A stretch of 64,000 bases of DNA from M269 sp964640795 (GCA_964640795.1 CAZXIN010000008.1:1-64000), one strand, 5' to 3'. Numbered from the stretch's first letter, positions 44,872 to 54,196 are shown. The notes: generated by a model from the letters alone, not told the origin. Program-made: numbers and translations.

Positions 44872-46869
44872 TTAGGCATTGGTGGTTATCTTAGCGACTA
44901 ACTCATCTTCAGTCAGCGGTGTATTTTGTTCAATAATAAGAGTCCAAGCTTGGCCTTTTAATATGAAATGTTTGTTAGAACCCACGCCCCTTGCTTCAGT
45001 GGCGTTATTATAATAAACATGCTTGCCACGATCAGAATTTTCTCCACTGGCTGTGTTAACTTCTTCTTCCTTTTTAGCATAACTGTCTTTAGTGCCCTGC
45101 TTAAGCGAGTTATTGAGCCTGCCTTCGGTGTAACCGTCGGGGTCTATCCTACCATCAGCGTTGGCTCCACCCTGATAAGATTTTATCGCTTTGATTGTTT
45201 GATCTTCAGGATCATTTTCATCTATAGCAGCGTATAAGTCTCCTGAGTAGAAACCAAGTGAGGTGAGTGCTTCTCTAACACCTACTAGATCGTCATTGAG
45301 GTTCATCTCTTCGCCTTCATAGTTGCCTCTAAGACCAACAGGTAAAGACACTTCTAATTCACCATACAAAGACTCTTCACTTGCTAAATTACCGTAGGGG
45401 TCATTGAGAATAAGCCATTGAACATCCCCTTTGTTATCTATAACGCCCCCTCTAACGACCATAACATGTCCTGCCGTAGCGAAAGTGCTAGTGACAACTG
45501 GAAAACCTTTAGCTACTTCCTCCATTATTGCATTAGCATATTGACTCGGGATGCTGCTATCAGCACCTGTTGGCCCACTCGTTACTGAAAATGTGTCATC
45601 GCTATGCTCATCAGCATAAGTGCCAGTTACTTTCCTCAAGTGGCTCCAATCTTGCCACGGAGTAGGAAAGTTGGATGAGGGGTTAGTATGATCATCCCAA
45701 CATTTTTGCATAAGGTTGTTTCGAGTAATATGACTGTTATTTTGTGTTTTGATATTCCAGTAATCTAAGAGCATGGTTGTCGATGTGGGCATACAAATTT
45801 TACTGCCCTTATACTTCTTAGTCTTTATTGTGGGCGTTGTTTGAATAGTCACTGTCTCGCCAGAGCCCACTTGACTTAAGTACGGAACATCAAGAGAAAA
45901 AGTCGCCATTTTTACTATGACTTTCATTTGATATAGGTTTGGTTCGTCTGTGGCTTCTAGTGAGACCTGATCAGCGGGATAAGTGTATTCATCAGTAAAA
46001 TCAAGATCACCACTTAATGATTGTGTACCTGAGCCTAAAACATTCTGCACTTTACTAATATGGTTCTTACCTTTACCCAGAGAGTAGTTTTTTGAAGTGA
46101 GGTCGATGCCAGATATTTGTAAAGTAAAAACTTCTTCTTTCAGTCGGCTTGCGTCATTTTTATAGGAGACTTTTATATCTATCTTTTTGGTGTCCTTCTT
46201 CTCTGTTTTAGAGGTATTACCTTGGTTATTGGTCATGCCTACCTGTGCACCGTCAATTGACACTGGCAAACCCTTGATTGGAATATTGCCGGCTCTGGTT
46301 CTGACCTCAACGACAACCTGATAGAACTTTTTTTCTTCTTCCGTTGCATCTGAAGATGAGGCGTTAGATGATTCACTGGTCTCTGAAATATCATCGACAT
46401 TGCTTTCTGTCCCTTCAGTATTGTCAGATGCATTAGCGTCAACATCGTTACCGTCTAATTTGCCAACCCATTTAGTGGGGGAGTAAAAGCCTTCGCTGGC
46501 CATTTTGAATGCCATATTGGCGCGAGAGCCCAGTTTCGTTGATACCATCTCGTACTCGGCGGTGGAGGTGCTGTTTGGGGATGCTGATTTGTCTTGTTTT
46601 TGCCGAAAGACTGGAGAAAAGGGTTTATGAAATTGATGGATAAGGACGACCTCACCTCGGGCAATTTTTTCAAGTAGCTTTTCGAGTTGCCGTTTGGTGC
46701 GCTTTTCGCTTGTTGTATAGTTCTTATCCAGCATGTCGTCAATAAAGGAGATACTGGTATCAAATGGGGCGAAGAAGGCGCGCTCTACTTTATGACAGGC
46801 AAAAAATGGGGTTTCTATTTTCGCATAGTCATGCGGTTTAACACGCTCAATATGCATGAGTTTCATCAT
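44872..46869 (-). CDS. Candidate T6SS effector: C39-like peptidase with peptidoglycan-binding domain
   Basis: 665 residues, no signal peptide. Residues 1-135 form an unrecognised N-terminal domain; 140-180 is a Ser/Asp/Glu linker; 181-320 is beta-rich and contains a possible carboxypeptidase-regulatory-like strand set. From 325 a C39/papain-like fold is seen: DVPYLSQ, KICMPTSTTMLLDYW (Cys359), TAGHVMVVRGG (His468) and LILNDPYG (Asp490). Residues 524-580 (VGVREALTSLGFYSGDL to IKSYQGG) match a PG_binding_1 domain. A secretion-signal-free, wall-binding cysteine peptidase between vasH and hcp, with an exported small partner, fits a peptidoglycan-degrading effector. GGGAG lies 9 bases upstream of the first ATG. 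Confidence 0.75.
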   Translation of the reverse strand: MMKLMHIERVKPHDYAKIETPFFACHKVERAFFAPFDTSISFIDDMLDKNYTTSEKRTKRQLEKLLEKIARGEVVLIHQFHKPFSPVFRQKQDKSASPNSTSTAEYEMVSTKLGSRANMAFKMASEGFYSPTKWVGKLDGNDVDANASDNTEGTESNVDDISETSESSNASSSDATEEEKKFYQVVVEVRTRAGNIPIKGLPVSIDGAQVGMTNNQGNTSKTEKKDTKKIDIKVSYKNDASRLKEEVFTLQISGIDLTSKNYSLGKGKNHISKVQNVLGSGTQSLSGDLDFTDEYTYPADQVSLEATDEPNLYQMKVIVKMATFSLDVPYLSQVGSGETVTIQTTPTIKTKKYKGSKICMPTSTTMLLDYWNIKTQNNSHITRNNLMQKCWDDHTNPSSNFPTPWQDWSHLRKVTGTYADEHSDDTFSVTSGPTGADSSIPSQYANAIMEEVAKGFPVVTSTFATAGHVMVVRGGVIDNKGDVQWLILNDPYGNLASEESLYGELEVSLPVGLRGNYEGEEMNLNDDLVGVREALTSLGFYSGDLYAAIDENDPEDQTIKAIKSYQGGANADGRIDPDGYTEGRLNNSLKQGTKDSYAKKEEEVNTASGENSDRGKHVYYNNATEARGVGSNKHFILKGQAWTLIIEQNTPLTEDELVAKITTNA

Positions 46870-47129
46870 AATTTGTCACTCCCATTTCTCAGATAAACGC
46901 TGCGAATTAATGCACTAATGTATAAAAGTGCTTAAGGTACTATGCATACAATATAGAACATTAAATAAGCAATAAGTGCACCATTTACCGGTTAATCGCA
47001 AAGCTCACTTGTTCTAGGTTATGTCTAATCTAAGCTCAAGACGTTGGGGCCTTAACACCAATGAAAAACTTATTTTGATGATGGCAGTGTTTTACCTATT
47101 GATTTTATGGTGATGATGTTGAGTCAATG

Positions 47130-47155
47130 TGCGCAGTTTTTTGCTCAGTTGCGCA
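47130..47155. promoter_or_regulatory. Candidate VasH upstream activating sites
   Basis: Two TGCGCA palindromes (47130-47135 and 47150-47155) stand exactly 20 bp apart, each after a TCA(A/G)(T) tract, about 85-110 bp before the sigma-54 promoter. TTTTTGCTCA also recurs at 47138-47147 and 47171-47180. Two helical turns of spacing on one DNA face suits an enhancer-binding protein. Confidence 0.45.
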
Positions 47156-47238
47156 ATTATACGTCACTTATTTTTGCTCACTGACTGGACAAGTGTTTTG
47201 CAGTTTTTCCGAGCGTTATCAGTATCTACTTGAAAGTA

Positions 47239-47255
47239 TTGGTTAATTTTTTGCT
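47239..47255 (+). promoter_or_regulatory. Candidate sigma-54 promoter of hcp
   Basis: TTGGTTAATTTTTTGCT: TTGG at -24 and TTGCT at -12, with the required ten bases between GG (47241-47242) and GC (47253-47254). It lies 110 bp upstream of the hcp start. hcp promoters under VasH and sigma-54 are known in other species. Confidence 0.7.
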
Positions 47256-47364
47256 TTTTAAAGTTGGCATAAGATATGAATAGAGTCATGTGAGTAGTCT
47301 TTCAACCACTATTAACTGATGTTAATGGAACAATTTAAATTAAGAATGTTAAAGGAAATCTATA

Positions 47365-47880
47365 ATGCCTACAGTCGCTTATATATCAATCGAAGGTACT
47401 AAGTCAGGAAATCTAACAGAAGGTGCAAACACTGTTGAGTCAATGGGTAATGCTTACCAATCAGATCATGAGTCTGAAGCAACGGTCCAATCTTTCAAGC
47501 ACCAAGTCATTATTCCTCGTGACCCTCAAAGTGGTCAACCTAGTGGCCAACGTGTTCACCAACCTTTCGTGATCACTAAGGTTTATGACAAGTCTTCGCC
47601 TAAGTTGTTTGATGCGTTGTGTAGTGGTGAGCGTTTAACTAAGGTTGTTTTGAAGTGGTACCGTACATCAATGACAGGTGTTCAAGAGCATTACTTCACT
47701 CATGAACTAGAAGATGCTGTTATTGTTGATATTCAGTCAAATATGCCAAATGCACAAGACCCTGCAATGGCGCATTTCTCTCACATGGAAGAAGTGTCTC
47801 TGACGTATCGTCGTATTACTTGGACTCACGAAGTTGCTGGAACAACGGGTTCTGATGACTGGCGTGCACCAAGAGCATAA
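47365..47880 (+). CDS. hcp: T6SS tube protein Hcp
   Basis: 171 residues. Matches the Hcp (TssD) family: AYISIEGTKSGNLTEG at the N-terminus, VIIPRDPQSGQPSGQRVHQPFVITK, LFDALCSGERL and the C-terminal MEEVSLTYRRITWTHEVAGT block. It forms the hexameric tube ejected by the T6SS. AAAGGAAA lies 6 bases before the ATG. It is separate from the structural operon and has its own sigma-54 promoter candidate and a hairpin terminator. Confidence 0.98.
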   Translation: MPTVAYISIEGTKSGNLTEGANTVESMGNAYQSDHESEATVQSFKHQVIIPRDPQSGQPSGQRVHQPFVITKVYDKSSPKLFDALCSGERLTKVVLKWYRTSMTGVQEHYFTHELEDAVIVDIQSNMPNAQDPAMAHFSHMEEVSLTYRRITWTHEVAGTTGSDDWRAPRA

Positions 47881-47902
47881 TTTTACGAAATTATATCTCA
47901 AG

Positions 47903-47932
47903 GAAATGCTGCCTAGGCAGCATTTCTTGTTA
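47903..47932. terminator. Hairpin after hcp
   Basis: GAAATGCTGC (47903-47912) and GCAGCATTTC (47917-47926) form a perfect 10-bp stem around CTAG, followed by TTGTTATT. The T tract is weak, so partial read-through into vgrG and high hcp mRNA stability are both possible. Confidence 0.8.
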
Positions 47933-48093
47933 TTAAGTCATTTGTTTTGCTTAATCTATTTATATATCTAGCACCAGTACTATGGTGTATAAATACATTC
48001 AGCCAGCTAGAAAACTTTTATCACAATCATTATCTAAAGGTTAAGTATTAGCTAGCCAATTAAATAACATCGCTCAACGTTAGGGAGATAATT

Positions 48094-50313
48094 ATGGGGT
48101 TTAGGGCAAGCGAAGAATTCATGTTCTTCGAAATGGCAGATAGCTCTCTTGAGTTTAGCGTTGCCTCGATGGATGGAACCGAGGGCTTGTCTATGCTTTA
48201 TGCCATGAAGCTAGAACTGTTATCTGAAGACCCTGATATTTCATTTGATGACATGATTGGTAAAGGCTGTGTTATTACCATTCAAAGCAATAATCATGAA
48301 GAAGAAGATGGCTCCTTTACCAATTCACTCATTCATGATCGGTTTATTCATGGTGTTGTCGGTGCGTTTGAGTTAGATGCTGAAGGTGAAAAATTCACTA
48401 CTTATAAAGTCGAAGTTGTTCCTAAAGTATGGCCTTTGATGCATCGAGTTAACAGCCGTATTTTCCAGAAACAATCAATCCAAGACATCATCACCACGCT
48501 ATTAGACGAGTTAGGTATTGAAAGTGATGAATATCGATGGGACTGCCAAGAAACTTATCCACCCATAGAATATTGCGTGCAGTACAAAGAGTCTGAGTTT
48601 GATTTTATTAGCCGTTTGATGGAAGAACATGGTGTTTTTTACTATTTTGAACATGAAGATAAAAAACATGTCATGGTATTTAAAGATGACTCATCCAGTT
48701 GCAGTGAACTCGACGTTGACGAGGCTTTATCTTATATCTCTGACTCGCAAGGTATGGTTTCGAATCAACACATCTATACTTTCTTAACCCGCAAAAAACT
48801 CACTTCGGGTAAGGTCACGCTCAAAGATTATAATTTTTTAAAACCTAACTTAAACCTGAAAGCCGAAAAAGCAGATGACACAAATTCGGATTATGAGGTT
48901 TTTGAATATTCACATTTTATGGAGAAGTCCGCCGGTACTAAGCTCGCTAAGGTGAAGCTAGAGTCAATTAATGCGTTGAGTGAGCTAGGCATTGGTAGTA
49001 GTAATGTGAACTTACTCACTCCCGGCTTTGTCTTTGAGTTGGATGATCAACGGCGAGGTAAATACACGGGTGATTATTTAATTACGTCTGTGACTCATAC
49101 CGGTACGCAAGCTCAAGCTTATCAAGAACATGCAACAGTTGAAGCAAGCAGTTACAACAATAGCTTTGAATGTATACCGGCTGAAACACCCTTTAGGGCC
49201 GCTCAAAATACTAATAAGCCGATAATGAGAGGAACCCAAACCGCCATTGTTAGCGGTCCAGCCGGTGAAGAGATCTATACCGACGAACACGGCCGAGTGA
49301 AGGTGCAGTTTCATTGGGACCGTTATGGAAAATCTGATGAAAATAGCTCTTGCTGGATTCGGGTGAGTCAGCTCTGGGCAGGCCAGGGTTATGGTGGCTT
49401 TTCTCTTCCGCGTATAGGGCAAGAAGTCATTGTTGATTTTATCGAAGGTAATCCAAGCAACCCTATCATCACCGGACGAGTTCACCACGGCGATAACCGA
49501 AGCCCTTATAAACTACCTGACAAGAAAACTATCAGCACGTTGAAAACTAATTCATCCAAGGGTGGTGAAGGGTTCAACGAGTTACGCTTTGAAGATGAAA
49601 AAGGCAAAGAACAGATCTTTATCCATGCTGAACGTAACAAAGACGTTCGTGTTAAGAATAATCAATTCGAGTTTGTTGGGAATGATAGCCATCAAAAAGT
49701 TGTTAACGATCGCTTTACCCAAATTGATAACGATGATCATCAGATAGTTAAAAATGATGCCTTCATGCAAGTTGAAGGTGATGTACACAACACCATTGAA
49801 GGTGATATTAATCAGGCCACTAAAGGTGCCGAGAGTTACGAGATTACTGGTGACAGAAAAACGGCTATCAAAGCGTCAGAAAACATCAAAGCGAATATGG
49901 ATATTAATCTGGAAGCTGGGATGAATTATGGCTTAAACGCCAAAATGAATGCTGATATTAAGTCTGGCATGACGATCAATCTGCAAGCAGGTATGACGAT
50001 TAACCTGAAAGCCGGTGCTAGCTTTATCAGTATTGGACCAGGTGGTGTGCAAATATCTGGACCAACAGTCATGATTAATAGCGGCGGCAGTGCTGGTCCC
50101 GCATCACCCGCTAAGCCGGCTGCCCCTAACAGTGTCACAGCTCCGACCGAAGCTAAAGAAGCCGATAAAGCAGAAGCAGGTAAAGTAGAGAAAGTCCAAG
50201 ATAATTCTGAACCGGTTAAGCCATCGAGTTACGGCCCTCAAGCTCAAGCCGTTAAAGCAGCAGCTGAATCTGGTGCACCTTTCTGTGAACAATGCGAAGC
50301 GGCAAAGAAATAA
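48094..50313 (+). CDS. vgrG: T6SS spike protein VgrG
   Basis: 739 residues. The gp27-like part (1-380) includes YCVQYKESEFDFISRLMEEHGVFYYFEHED. The gp5-like OB domain holds EIYTDEHGRVKVQFHWDRYGKSDENSSCWIRVSQ and the GNPSNPIITGRVHHG loop. The needle (about 520-660) is a beta-helix ending in MTINLQAGMTINLKAGASFISIGPGG repeats. A 75-residue Ala/Pro/Lys tail ends in CEQCEAAKK; no toxin domain is fused, so the tail probably engages the adaptor and cargo encoded next. GGGAGA precedes the ATG. Its own gene cluster (adaptor, cargo, immunity) follows directly. Confidence 0.97.
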   Translation: MGFRASEEFMFFEMADSSLEFSVASMDGTEGLSMLYAMKLELLSEDPDISFDDMIGKGCVITIQSNNHEEEDGSFTNSLIHDRFIHGVVGAFELDAEGEKFTTYKVEVVPKVWPLMHRVNSRIFQKQSIQDIITTLLDELGIESDEYRWDCQETYPPIEYCVQYKESEFDFISRLMEEHGVFYYFEHEDKKHVMVFKDDSSSCSELDVDEALSYISDSQGMVSNQHIYTFLTRKKLTSGKVTLKDYNFLKPNLNLKAEKADDTNSDYEVFEYSHFMEKSAGTKLAKVKLESINALSELGIGSSNVNLLTPGFVFELDDQRRGKYTGDYLITSVTHTGTQAQAYQEHATVEASSYNNSFECIPAETPFRAAQNTNKPIMRGTQTAIVSGPAGEEIYTDEHGRVKVQFHWDRYGKSDENSSCWIRVSQLWAGQGYGGFSLPRIGQEVIVDFIEGNPSNPIITGRVHHGDNRSPYKLPDKKTISTLKTNSSKGGEGFNELRFEDEKGKEQIFIHAERNKDVRVKNNQFEFVGNDSHQKVVNDRFTQIDNDDHQIVKNDAFMQVEGDVHNTIEGDINQATKGAESYEITGDRKTAIKASENIKANMDINLEAGMNYGLNAKMNADIKSGMTINLQAGMTINLKAGASFISIGPGGVQISGPTVMINSGGSAGPASPAKPAAPNSVTAPTEAKEADKAEAGKVEKVQDNSEPVKPSSYGPQAQAVKAAAESGAPFCEQCEAAKK

Positions 50314-50314
50314 T

Positions 50315-50881
50315 ATGTTAAATGACAAACAGATAAGCCATATACAAGATCTACTGTTTAGCGATGATAGTCTTAGCGTATACGCTATTATCGATGGTGC
50401 CTCCTGCCCTGAGCTACGTTTTAAGATTTATGATTGGCAACCTCAAAGCCAGTGCTTATGGAGTGGCAAGCTAGAGCCAGATATTGAGGAAGTTGCACCT
50501 TATATGGTTGAGTTGGAACGGAATTCGGATTTCACTCTCTGGTTAATTAAGAATGGTTTTGAGAACAATTGGAATATTTTTGTTGCTTCTCAGCTAGAGC
50601 CTAAGGCATTTCGCAAACAGATAAGAAAGCTACAATTAGTTCGCTCTGATGAAGGTAAAACGATGATGTTTCGTTTTTATGACCCTAGAGTCATGGCTGT
50701 TTACCTGCCGACTTGCGATATGGAACAACTGAAAGAAACGTTTGAAGGCTTAGAAAGAGTCTATGTACCTAGAGCAAGAAGCTTGTCTCTAAATACTTAT
50801 ATATACAACCGTGTTGATAAGACTCTTACTTCCAATGTTCAGTCGATTAAAACAGTACAAGCAGCTTGGGCTCCAGCATGA
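50315..50881 (+). CDS. T6SS effector adaptor/chaperone (DUF4123)
   Basis: 188 residues from the ATG at 50315, one base after the vgrG stop; an in-frame ATG at 50273 inside vgrG is less likely. The DUF4123 layout is visible: SVYAIIDGASCPELRFKIY, WSGKLEPDIEEVAPYMVELE, FTLWLIKNGFENNWNIFVAS, IRKLQLVRSDEGKTMMFRFYDPRVMAVYLPT. Such proteins load a specific cargo effector onto the VgrG tip. The following genes should therefore include the cargo. Confidence 0.92.
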   Translation: MLNDKQISHIQDLLFSDDSLSVYAIIDGASCPELRFKIYDWQPQSQCLWSGKLEPDIEEVAPYMVELERNSDFTLWLIKNGFENNWNIFVASQLEPKAFRKQIRKLQLVRSDEGKTMMFRFYDPRVMAVYLPTCDMEQLKETFEGLERVYVPRARSLSLNTYIYNRVDKTLTSNVQSIKTVQAAWAPA

Positions 50882-51246
50882 TAAAAATAAGTCACGAACA
50901 AATGGCACTTATTGAAAAAGCGACGACCGTAGAATTTATCTATCGTGTTATCGATATAATGCATGAAGACTGCCCCCATTTGGTCGGAAAGTATGAAGAA
51001 GAACTATTAGTTCAGTTTTTAACGGAAGCTATGGAAGAAGCAAATGAGTTTGGCATTGAATCCGAGAAAGATGTCTATGACTATATGGTGCTTGCTCTGA
51101 AAGAAGGACTAGGCTTCTTACAACATGAAGTATTTGCTGAAAAAATGGATTGGTATAAAAGTCCCTACGTACCCTCTGTTCGCAAAATTGAAGAAATAAA
51201 TAACACCTTGACGCCACCCATTATGGAAGAACAAGACAATGACTGA
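50878..51246 (+). CDS. Small helical protein in the VgrG cargo module
   Basis: 122 residues from ATG 50878, overlapping the DUF4123 stop (ATGA), so coupled; a Met four residues upstream is also in frame. Acidic and mostly helical (KATTVEFIYRVIDIMHEDCP, EELLVQFLTEAMEEANEFGI, YDYMVLALKEGLGFLQHEVF). No motif is known to me. Small helical proteins between the adaptor and the effector occur in other VgrG modules, so a co-adaptor is likely. It overlaps the next gene by 8 bp. Confidence 0.75.
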   Translation: MIKISHEQMALIEKATTVEFIYRVIDIMHEDCPHLVGKYEEELLVQFLTEAMEEANEFGIESEKDVYDYMVLALKEGLGFLQHEVFAEKMDWYKSPYVPSVRKIEEINNTLTPPIMEEQDND

Positions 51247-52918
51247 AAAAACTAAGAAAGGGTCATTAAGTAAAGACAAAAAAGCTGGCAGCGCAACGCA
51301 AAGTTGCCCGTTAGAAGAAAAGAGCCTCGAATGTGATTACGATGGCCTGAAGTTGAGTTTTAAAGAACCAGCTGAATCTGCTTCTTGCAATGAATCGCGC
51401 TCAAAACGAGATATGTCCGAGTTAGTTACGAAATATGCGTCGAAAGATGATAATAAATTCAAAAAGATACACGAGTATGACACGATCCTTGAAGTTCTAG
51501 CTTTGCCATTAACTGCAGGACAGACTAAAAAGTTTCATTTTCAAGCTGATGCTATTGTGGGACAAGGTCCTTGTGAACAACATAAAGGCATGGATATCCG
51601 TGTTAAGAATATGGATAAGGATGACACACTTACCGAGAACAAGCTGAATGTGGCCCCTGGCAAAAACTACCTTGTTTATGGAAAGCATACAATAGGAGAT
51701 ACACATCTTGCCAAAACTAAAGGCATAGTCAGTTTTTTTTGGATGTTTATTGACACTTCTTCTGCTCAATACATCAAAGAAGCTGATTTTACTTTAAAAA
51801 GCTGTGGTTCAAGAGTTGATGGAGAAAAACCAAATTCTACTATTAAGGGGTTGATTCGAGTATATAGGGATGATCGATTTACTCTCTCTTTTAATTGGAA
51901 AAGTAAATACCAAAATGGGGTAGGTTTTAAGAGAAGCTCTGATGGTAAAACAGAGACTTATACCGAAAGATCGGGATCGAAACTTACTTCTTCATATGAA
52001 GGGGGGGAACTCAAAGGGCTCAAAGAAGAAAATCACGGCATGTTCAAGAATTCTTCATATTCGCTAGATGAAAATGGTGATGAAGAAGTTTCAAAGGGAT
52101 CAACCAAATACAATGCTAAAACATTTACTATCAAGCGTAACGGGCAAGAATTAGATGTAGCTCAGACAGTAAACAAAGTACTGAACATTAAAGATATGGT
52201 TCAGGACAGTGTAGATTTTGTCAAAGAGATTAAAGATGCCATTCCACAGGTAGGGATTTCCGGAGATGTATCTGTCGACTTTCTTTTTGGGACGATAGAG
52301 GCTTCTTGGGGGTTAGCTAAGAGCAATGATTCTACCAAAGAATATGTGTGGGTGGAGCCTGATTTCAAAGGAAGTGTAAAAGTAACATTAATCCAAATTG
52401 AGGCATCCATTAAAGCTGGGATTCAGACCGCATCACCAGCTTTTTTGAACTGGTGGGGAGAGAAGTTATGGGAGTTTGAACTCAGCTTTTCGTTGGGCGT
52501 TAGCGGATCTATATCCTTAGCTGGTGCTATTAATGTTGTCTCGGGATCGATACAAAGTAGTAGTTTACTTGAAGAAAAAGCAGTTATCCCAGGCTGTGAA
52601 TATAAAGGGAACAATGGAAAAGAAAAGCAAGTTATCCTAACCGAAGGGGAAATAAAACCAATATGTCAAGGAGTTGCTAAAGTTACCATTGCTGGCGTTG
52701 GGGCAGAAGCTAGAATGACTCTCAATGGTTCTATAAAAGTTTCGGCTGCTATAGTTTGGCCCTTTGATATACGTTACAAAGGAGTGTTAGAAGAAGGACA
52801 AATAGTGTTTACATATGAGGCTACTAACAAAAGACCCTCTAGGCCAGATCCGGTGAAGGTTTGGGATAAAAATGATAATTTGATAAAAGAAAACTACGCA
52901 TTCGGAGGTAGGCTGTAA
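51239..52918 (+). CDS. Probable T6SS cargo effector, no known domain
   Basis: 559 residues, no signal peptide or clear transmembrane helix. N-terminal 60 residues are Lys/Ser-rich with paired cysteines (SCPLEEKSLECDYDGLKLSF). The middle holds polar beta segments; the C-terminal half (about 340-520) is a run of Gly/Ser/Ile-rich strands (VGISGDVSVDFLFGTIEAS, FELSFSLGVSGSISLAGAI, KVTIAGVGAEARMTLNGSIK) like a beta-barrel or pore-forming fold, with a PGCEYKG loop. Position directly after VgrG, DUF4123 and the coupled helical protein makes it the natural cargo. Its activity cannot be read from sequence. It ends where the next gene begins (TAATG). Confidence 0.75.
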   Translation: MTEKTKKGSLSKDKKAGSATQSCPLEEKSLECDYDGLKLSFKEPAESASCNESRSKRDMSELVTKYASKDDNKFKKIHEYDTILEVLALPLTAGQTKKFHFQADAIVGQGPCEQHKGMDIRVKNMDKDDTLTENKLNVAPGKNYLVYGKHTIGDTHLAKTKGIVSFFWMFIDTSSAQYIKEADFTLKSCGSRVDGEKPNSTIKGLIRVYRDDRFTLSFNWKSKYQNGVGFKRSSDGKTETYTERSGSKLTSSYEGGELKGLKEENHGMFKNSSYSLDENGDEEVSKGSTKYNAKTFTIKRNGQELDVAQTVNKVLNIKDMVQDSVDFVKEIKDAIPQVGISGDVSVDFLFGTIEASWGLAKSNDSTKEYVWVEPDFKGSVKVTLIQIEASIKAGIQTASPAFLNWWGEKLWEFELSFSLGVSGSISLAGAINVVSGSIQSSSLLEEKAVIPGCEYKGNNGKEKQVILTEGEIKPICQGVAKVTIAGVGAEARMTLNGSIKVSAAIVWPFDIRYKGVLEEGQIVFTYEATNKRPSRPDPVKVWDKNDNLIKENYAFGGRL

Positions 52919-53751
52919 TGACTGTAAATGTAGACTCGATGATTCATGTCGATTGTGAAGTTAAAGACTGCGCTGCCGAATTCTTTTTAAATGACTTACC
53001 CATCAACTTCCTTGATTCCAATCAACAGTTATTTAGCTCAAAGGTCGCTCACACATTCCTGATACCGGGTATAAATAGGCTAAAAGTAGTTATATTTCCG
53101 AATGAAACTCCGTCTATATCTCAAATACCCTATGAAGCTGAAATTCCAATGAAGGAGGGGGCATTTGCTCTAATTCGGGTAGCAGAATACCAAGTTAACT
53201 CCACCCCTGGTGAGTTAGATGGTGCTAATGTATTTGGTGAACTGACAGCGTCTCTGGAACAATTTACTGATCAGGAAACAAAGCCATTTATTGCTCAGAT
53301 AGATTTTACTTTACCGAATAGTCCTTTCCCAGCTTGGCATTGGGTCATGGGAGAGCCGATTAACCTTTCGATGGAAAGAAATAATATCTTGGCTTTTGTC
53401 AAACGGATACACCAATTTTTCTCTTCAGGTAATGGGGCTGCAGTTGCAGATCTGGCTCAATTACAAATAGAAGATGCTGGCAAAGCAATTCCATCTAGAG
53501 GGATAGATGGTTTGCGTAGAGATCTTGTTCAATCGATAGATGAAGTAAAAATAAATAACGAAGAAACTTTTCCATTAGATGAAACGATGCTTGATTTTCG
53601 AGTTTGTGGAGGTGGAAAGTTGGTTCAATTAATAAATAAGGACTGGAAGGCGATGATAAGGACTGAAGAAGATGAAACAGGCTACTCTTATCCATATTTT
53701 TGTTTTGTGGGCAAAGTTGATGGCAAGCTTCGGATACTTTTATCGTTATGA
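52918..53751 (+). CDS. Unrecognised protein of the VgrG module
   Basis: 277 residues, cytoplasmic by appearance. Starts on the last base of the effector gene stop, so coupled to it. Residues about 10-120 form a beta domain (AEFFLNDLPINFLDS, IPGINRLKVVIFPN, ELDGANVFGELTASL) that resembles the C-terminal domain of the lipoprotein encoded at 54197. The rest has an aromatic, acidic region (AWHWVMGEPINLSMERNN) and ends FVGKVDGKLRILLSL. It may be immunity, a chaperone or part of the cargo; not decided. Confidence 0.65.
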   Translation: MTVNVDSMIHVDCEVKDCAAEFFLNDLPINFLDSNQQLFSSKVAHTFLIPGINRLKVVIFPNETPSISQIPYEAEIPMKEGAFALIRVAEYQVNSTPGELDGANVFGELTASLEQFTDQETKPFIAQIDFTLPNSPFPAWHWVMGEPINLSMERNNILAFVKRIHQFFSSGNGAAVADLAQLQIEDAGKAIPSRGIDGLRRDLVQSIDEVKINNEETFPLDETMLDFRVCGGGKLVQLINKDWKAMIRTEEDETGYSYPYFCFVGKVDGKLRILLSL

Positions 53752-54185
53752 TAGATAAACAAGTGTTAAATTACTTAATGTTAATAGTCTTAGTACTAGT
53801 TATTTTGTTCGCATTATTCATGTTTTATACAGAATATAGCTTTTTTAAAAACTCTACTGTCACTGACGGTATTGCAGAAGAAATATCATTAACAACTAGC
53901 CTTGGCGCAGGAAAAAACGCTCAAGGTGATATATCGATGAACGAAAGAGATCAAAGCTCTCAGACCATGCGAGTTAGTTTTGTTACGCTTGATGGAGAGA
54001 AAGTTGACACATTCTTGCCAATTACCAGTGATATGGAAATTGGGCGAGAAGTTGAGATACGTTACTCAAATATTGAACCAGCAAAAGCCATTAAAAATAC
54101 TTTCTTGCAACTATGGATCAAGTCATTTCTATTTGCTTTTATCTCGTTTTTTTTGCTTCTTGTTTACATGGTAATCAAACCTTGA
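53748..54185 (+). CDS. DUF3592-like membrane protein
   Basis: 145 residues, overlapping the previous gene by 4 bp (ATGA). Two membrane spans: about 9-27 (YLMLIVLVLVILFALFMFY) and 118-142 (WIKSFLFAFISFFLLLVYMVI). Between them is an external domain ending in IGREVEIRYSNIEPAKA, like the DUF3592 pattern in which a strand reads (V)G..V.V.Y.P..P. Membrane proteins of this topology are plausible immunity factors against an effector acting at the inner membrane; the role is inferred. Confidence 0.7.
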   Translation: MIDKQVLNYLMLIVLVLVILFALFMFYTEYSFFKNSTVTDGIAEEISLTTSLGAGKNAQGDISMNERDQSSQTMRVSFVTLDGEKVDTFLPITSDMEIGREVEIRYSNIEPAKAIKNTFLQLWIKSFLFAFISFFLLLVYMVIKP

Positions 54186-54196
54186 ATGAGTCATAT

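Larger units (their letters stand above)
46870..47364. other. Divergent control region between effector gene and hcp
   Basis: 495 bp with no gene. The right half holds the candidate VasH sites and sigma-54 promoter listed separately. The left half is A/T-rich and should contain the effector promoter, but no clear sigma-54 or sigma-70 match was made there. Confidence 0.5.

Noticed and set aside
47265..47280. Second sigma-54-like site TTGGCATAAGATATGAA before hcp
   Set aside because: The -24 part is good but the -12 dinucleotide is GA, not GC; the site at 47239-47255 has both parts.
48037..48053. Sigma-54-like site before vgrG
   Set aside because: GG-N10-GC spacing is right, but AAGG and TAGCT depart from TTGG and TTGCT at key positions; too weak to list.
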